Position numbers and translations under genes: made by a program. The notes beneath the pieces were generated by a model. The model did not search any database. It was not told where the DNA came from and was given only the letters and a program-made list of their open reading frames with translations. A stretch of 64,000 nt of DNA, from positions 3,112,188-3,176,187 of the forward strand of contig OX327691.1 in the NCBI GenBank assembly GCA_946807835.1, read 5' to 3'. The DNA comes from Ailanthus altissimus (Eukaryota; Streptophyta; Magnoliopsida; Sapindales; Simaroubaceae). How positions within the stretch are numbered: position 1 is the stretch's first letter; every line of letters begins with the position of its first letter. Below are positions 61,358 to 64,000 of the stretch, in pieces.

Positions 61358-63988
61358 TGTAGTAACCACTTATCCAACACCGAAAAGAATAAATATTTAT
61401 ATATATGTATAATATTCATATTTTATTTATATGTGGATGATACTTAATTTATGTATTCTTATTAGTATTGTTTGTATAGATTAAAGACATACTATTAGTA
61501 TTGGGTTTATTTGCAAGACTTTAGATTTATTTTAGGGACCAAATTATAATACTTTGAAAGTTTTGAGGGTTAATTTGTAAATACTAAAGGTTAGCCTCTT
61601 AGTATAAAAATACACATTTTAAACCCTAATTTACTTATTTTTGGGTCGAGCCACCCCTTTAGAGAGAGAAAAGAGAGAAATAGAGAGGAGAGAAAGAGAA
61701 GAAGAAAAACAAAAAGAAATTAGAATTTGGAGTTTTAAGAGGTATAACATAACTATTTCTTAATTTATTGGTGTTAATTAAGTTAATTCCTTTAAGTTTT
61801 GATTTCTGGATAAATGAAAAATTGCGGATTTGATGTGCATTTTGTAAGATATATTGAGAATTGATGATGATTATATAGATAGCTGGATAAATCATGATGA
61901 ATTACAGAATTTCTACTTGATAGTCTCTTGATCCAGAAATTTTATAAATTGTTGTGCTTCGATTCTGATTTGGATTTTTCGAATATGAAATTAGACATAT
62001 CTAGAATCATTTGAGACTTTGAATAGATTGAAAATTTTAGAAATTGAATTTGTAGTGAATTTACCAAAATGACCTTGCAATTCTAGAAATTTTCTGTGTT
62101 AACTGTATAATACAGTGACAAACAATTTTTGATCTGCTGAATGATATTAAAAAATTATGAATTTATGGAATATATTAATTTTATATGTCTAATATGATAT
62201 ATTCATAATTGAGAATTTAGATCAATGTGGTTAAATTGTTATGATTTTCTAAATCATATAAGATCATTCCAGTATTTGATTAACAGAATTTTAAAGTTAT
62301 GGAATAAAATAGTTTTAAAATACTTTTGGCAGGGATTTTGGAGTGAAATATTTATCATGGATTGAAATAAGTGTCAAGAGTAATTCTGTGATAGTTTTAT
62401 AATTTTTGAGTTAGTATATGATTTTATAAAATTAGGAGACTGAATACTGTTCAGTAAATATCTTGATCTCACCAGAATAATAGTTTGGATTTGATAGTGT
62501 TTATGAAATGGATTGTGTAAGAATTATGATATAATATTCATACATAAGGAGGATATATGAGTTAAGAAAGATATATTCTGATTTTGAAGCAATTGGACAT
62601 CATTTGATGTATAAGAAAATTTTGTTAAGTGTAAGTGGTCAGAATGACAAGTTTTGAGAAACCAAGTAATTAGACCAATTCGATGTGATAAGTGCAATAT
62701 GTGTAATTTTGTAAGCTATTTAAAGTGTTTTGAGTGAATGTTGAGGCTTATGAAATGATTAATCTCCATTGATAGGTTAAGGAGAATTAAGCTTTGTAGC
62801 CAAAAGTGCTAAGATGTAAGTATACTAGACTTTTACTGAAATTATAATAAGTATAGTAATTGTCTATGTATGATTTTTTAAATGTGCTTAGAAATATGTT
62901 TATGTTATGCCAAAGTATATTTGATATCAAATGTGAAAGACATATGTTTATGAATGTGAGCATTGACATTGAGCATAGACATACATGTGTTTATAAAAAT
63001 GAGCTTTTAAAATGAAATGTGTTTAGTAAAGAAAGCTTTTGAAGTGGAAAATGTCCATGAGATACGTTTTGTGTTTTGAGGATGCTTGAACTCACTATTT
63101 ACTTAGTAGGCACCTTATGTGATTTTTGGAGCCTTTATGTGTGGCCTTTCCTTCGGGATTGGTATATGTTATGTGTTCCGTATGTAGGGAGGATCCTATT
63201 GGTACCTAAAGGAAGATTGAGTCATCACATTCGTATGGTGGCGTGTTGGTGCATGTGAGAGGACTCACCGATGATCAGGGTGAGGGTTTAGCTCTTACCT
63301 TCGGGCATGAGCATTATATATGTGTAATTTAAACCTCACTTATACTATTCCTCTCATACGGTATGTCACCTACGAGTGACATTTGGGTCATTATGTGATA
63401 TGTGATATGAAAGTCCTACTAAGTAGTAGTTGAGTGATGGTACTCCTATTATATGTTTTGAAAGAATGTGTAAGTGCTTACCTGACATGTGATTTGATAA
63501 GATTATAATTTTAATTTATCACAGTATATCATACACATGCATTGTATACATATATATATTTGTATTTTGATATATGAAAAACTAGTATGCTTACTGAGTT
63601 TTATACTCATTATAGTTTATAGTGATTTCAGGTAAATAAGGTACATGTGTGTGCTTAGCGAATTTGGTAAGGCTTCTGCTGTCCCTTGGGTTCCCTAAGT
63701 TGCTAGGTTGCTAAGTGTTTCATTTGTGAACACGTAGTTTAAGATATTTTATTTGTCCATATTAAATAAATACTTATGCACTATTTTATTATGTATGGTT
63801 GTATTTGGTTTATGTTTTACCAAGTATGGTCATGAGTGAAACTTTATGTTGAACTTACTAGCAACTTGCTAAGGATTCTTATGTTGAATTTAAATTTGAA
63901 ATTTTATGCAATATTAATTATGAATGCACACTATTGAATGAGTGTAAGTTATATCATGTGTCAGATTTTTGGGGTATGGGGCATGACA
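61358..63988 (+). mobile_element. Solo LTR with CCTTT duplication
   Basis: A 2631 bp LTR begins TGTAGTAACC and ends GGGGCATGACA at 63988. CCTTT occurs exactly before (61353-61357) and after (63989-63993). TATAAAAA at 61603-61610 suggests + orientation. The 'cttactgagttttatactcat' block (63590-63610) is the counterpart of the 'ctcactgagctc..tagctcac' block in the LTRs at 1-2726 and 25145-27911, but the rest differs, so it is a related yet distinct gypsy-style family. No coding sequence is present. Confidence 0.92.
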
Positions 63989-64000
63989 CCTTTGAACAGA

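Noticed and set aside
61172..61447. 91-codon plus-strand frame
   Set aside because: Overlaps a minus-strand frame of similar length, has no motif, and runs across the start of the solo LTR at 61358.
63076..63258. 60-codon frame in the last LTR
   Set aside because: Lies inside a solo LTR with no other coding evidence; chance frame.

Overview
This is nuclear DNA from a flowering plant, most likely a eudicot. It is AT-rich, has spliced genes with GT..AG introns, and is dominated by decayed LTR retrotransposons of the Ty1/copia and Ty3/gypsy types. I recognise only two host protein genes in 64 kb: a three-exon MATE transporter of the DETOXIFICATION 54 type (7422-9600, +) and an intronless PORR-domain organelle RNA-splicing factor (22143-23710, -) whose frame is broken once near residue 197. 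Nearly all other sequence is transposable-element debris or AT-rich intergenic DNA.

Layout: 1-2726 is the end of a long LTR whose sister copy lies at 25145-27911. 3793-5845 is a 5'-truncated copia element with its 3' LTR. 5846-9800 holds the MATE gene and its flanks. 12246-15386 is a copia deletion derivative with two LTRs, gag and little else. 15387-19400 is AT-rich with no gene seen. 19569-20600 is a chromovirus-like gypsy 3' end. 20600-24000 holds the PORR gene. 24005-25060 is a degenerate tandem array of about 0.45 kb units, next to a solo LTR (25145-27911, duplication AATTG). 28300-41300 is a nested complex: a copia element (- strand) split by two solo LTRs of one family in opposite orientations (34924-37510 with TATAG; 37538-39588 with CTTTC) and by a gypsy element (29271-34340). 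41926-43916 is a small complete non-autonomous LTR element (duplication GATGT). 44074-47884 is an inverted-repeat-bounded segment holding a gypsy LTR, another LTR of the 34.9/37.5 kb family and a small fragment resembling the F-box/LRR gene MAX2. 47969-50432 is a further copy of that LTR family. 53145-60790 is a decayed copia element (-) with a gypsy solo LTR in its integrase (56579-58012). 61358-63988 is another solo LTR (duplication CCTTT).

The clearest theme is repeated loss of retrotransposons to solo LTRs: four have exact 5-bp target duplications that I could read directly, and two more have one mismatch each. I found no CRISPR array, operon or RNA gene, and no convincing new biological system. 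The most notable items are the paired opposite solo LTRs in one copia pol region, the small complete non-autonomous LTR element, the possible Pack-MULE carrying a MAX2-like fragment, and the frameshift in the PORR gene. Family names come from remembered motifs, not from database searches.
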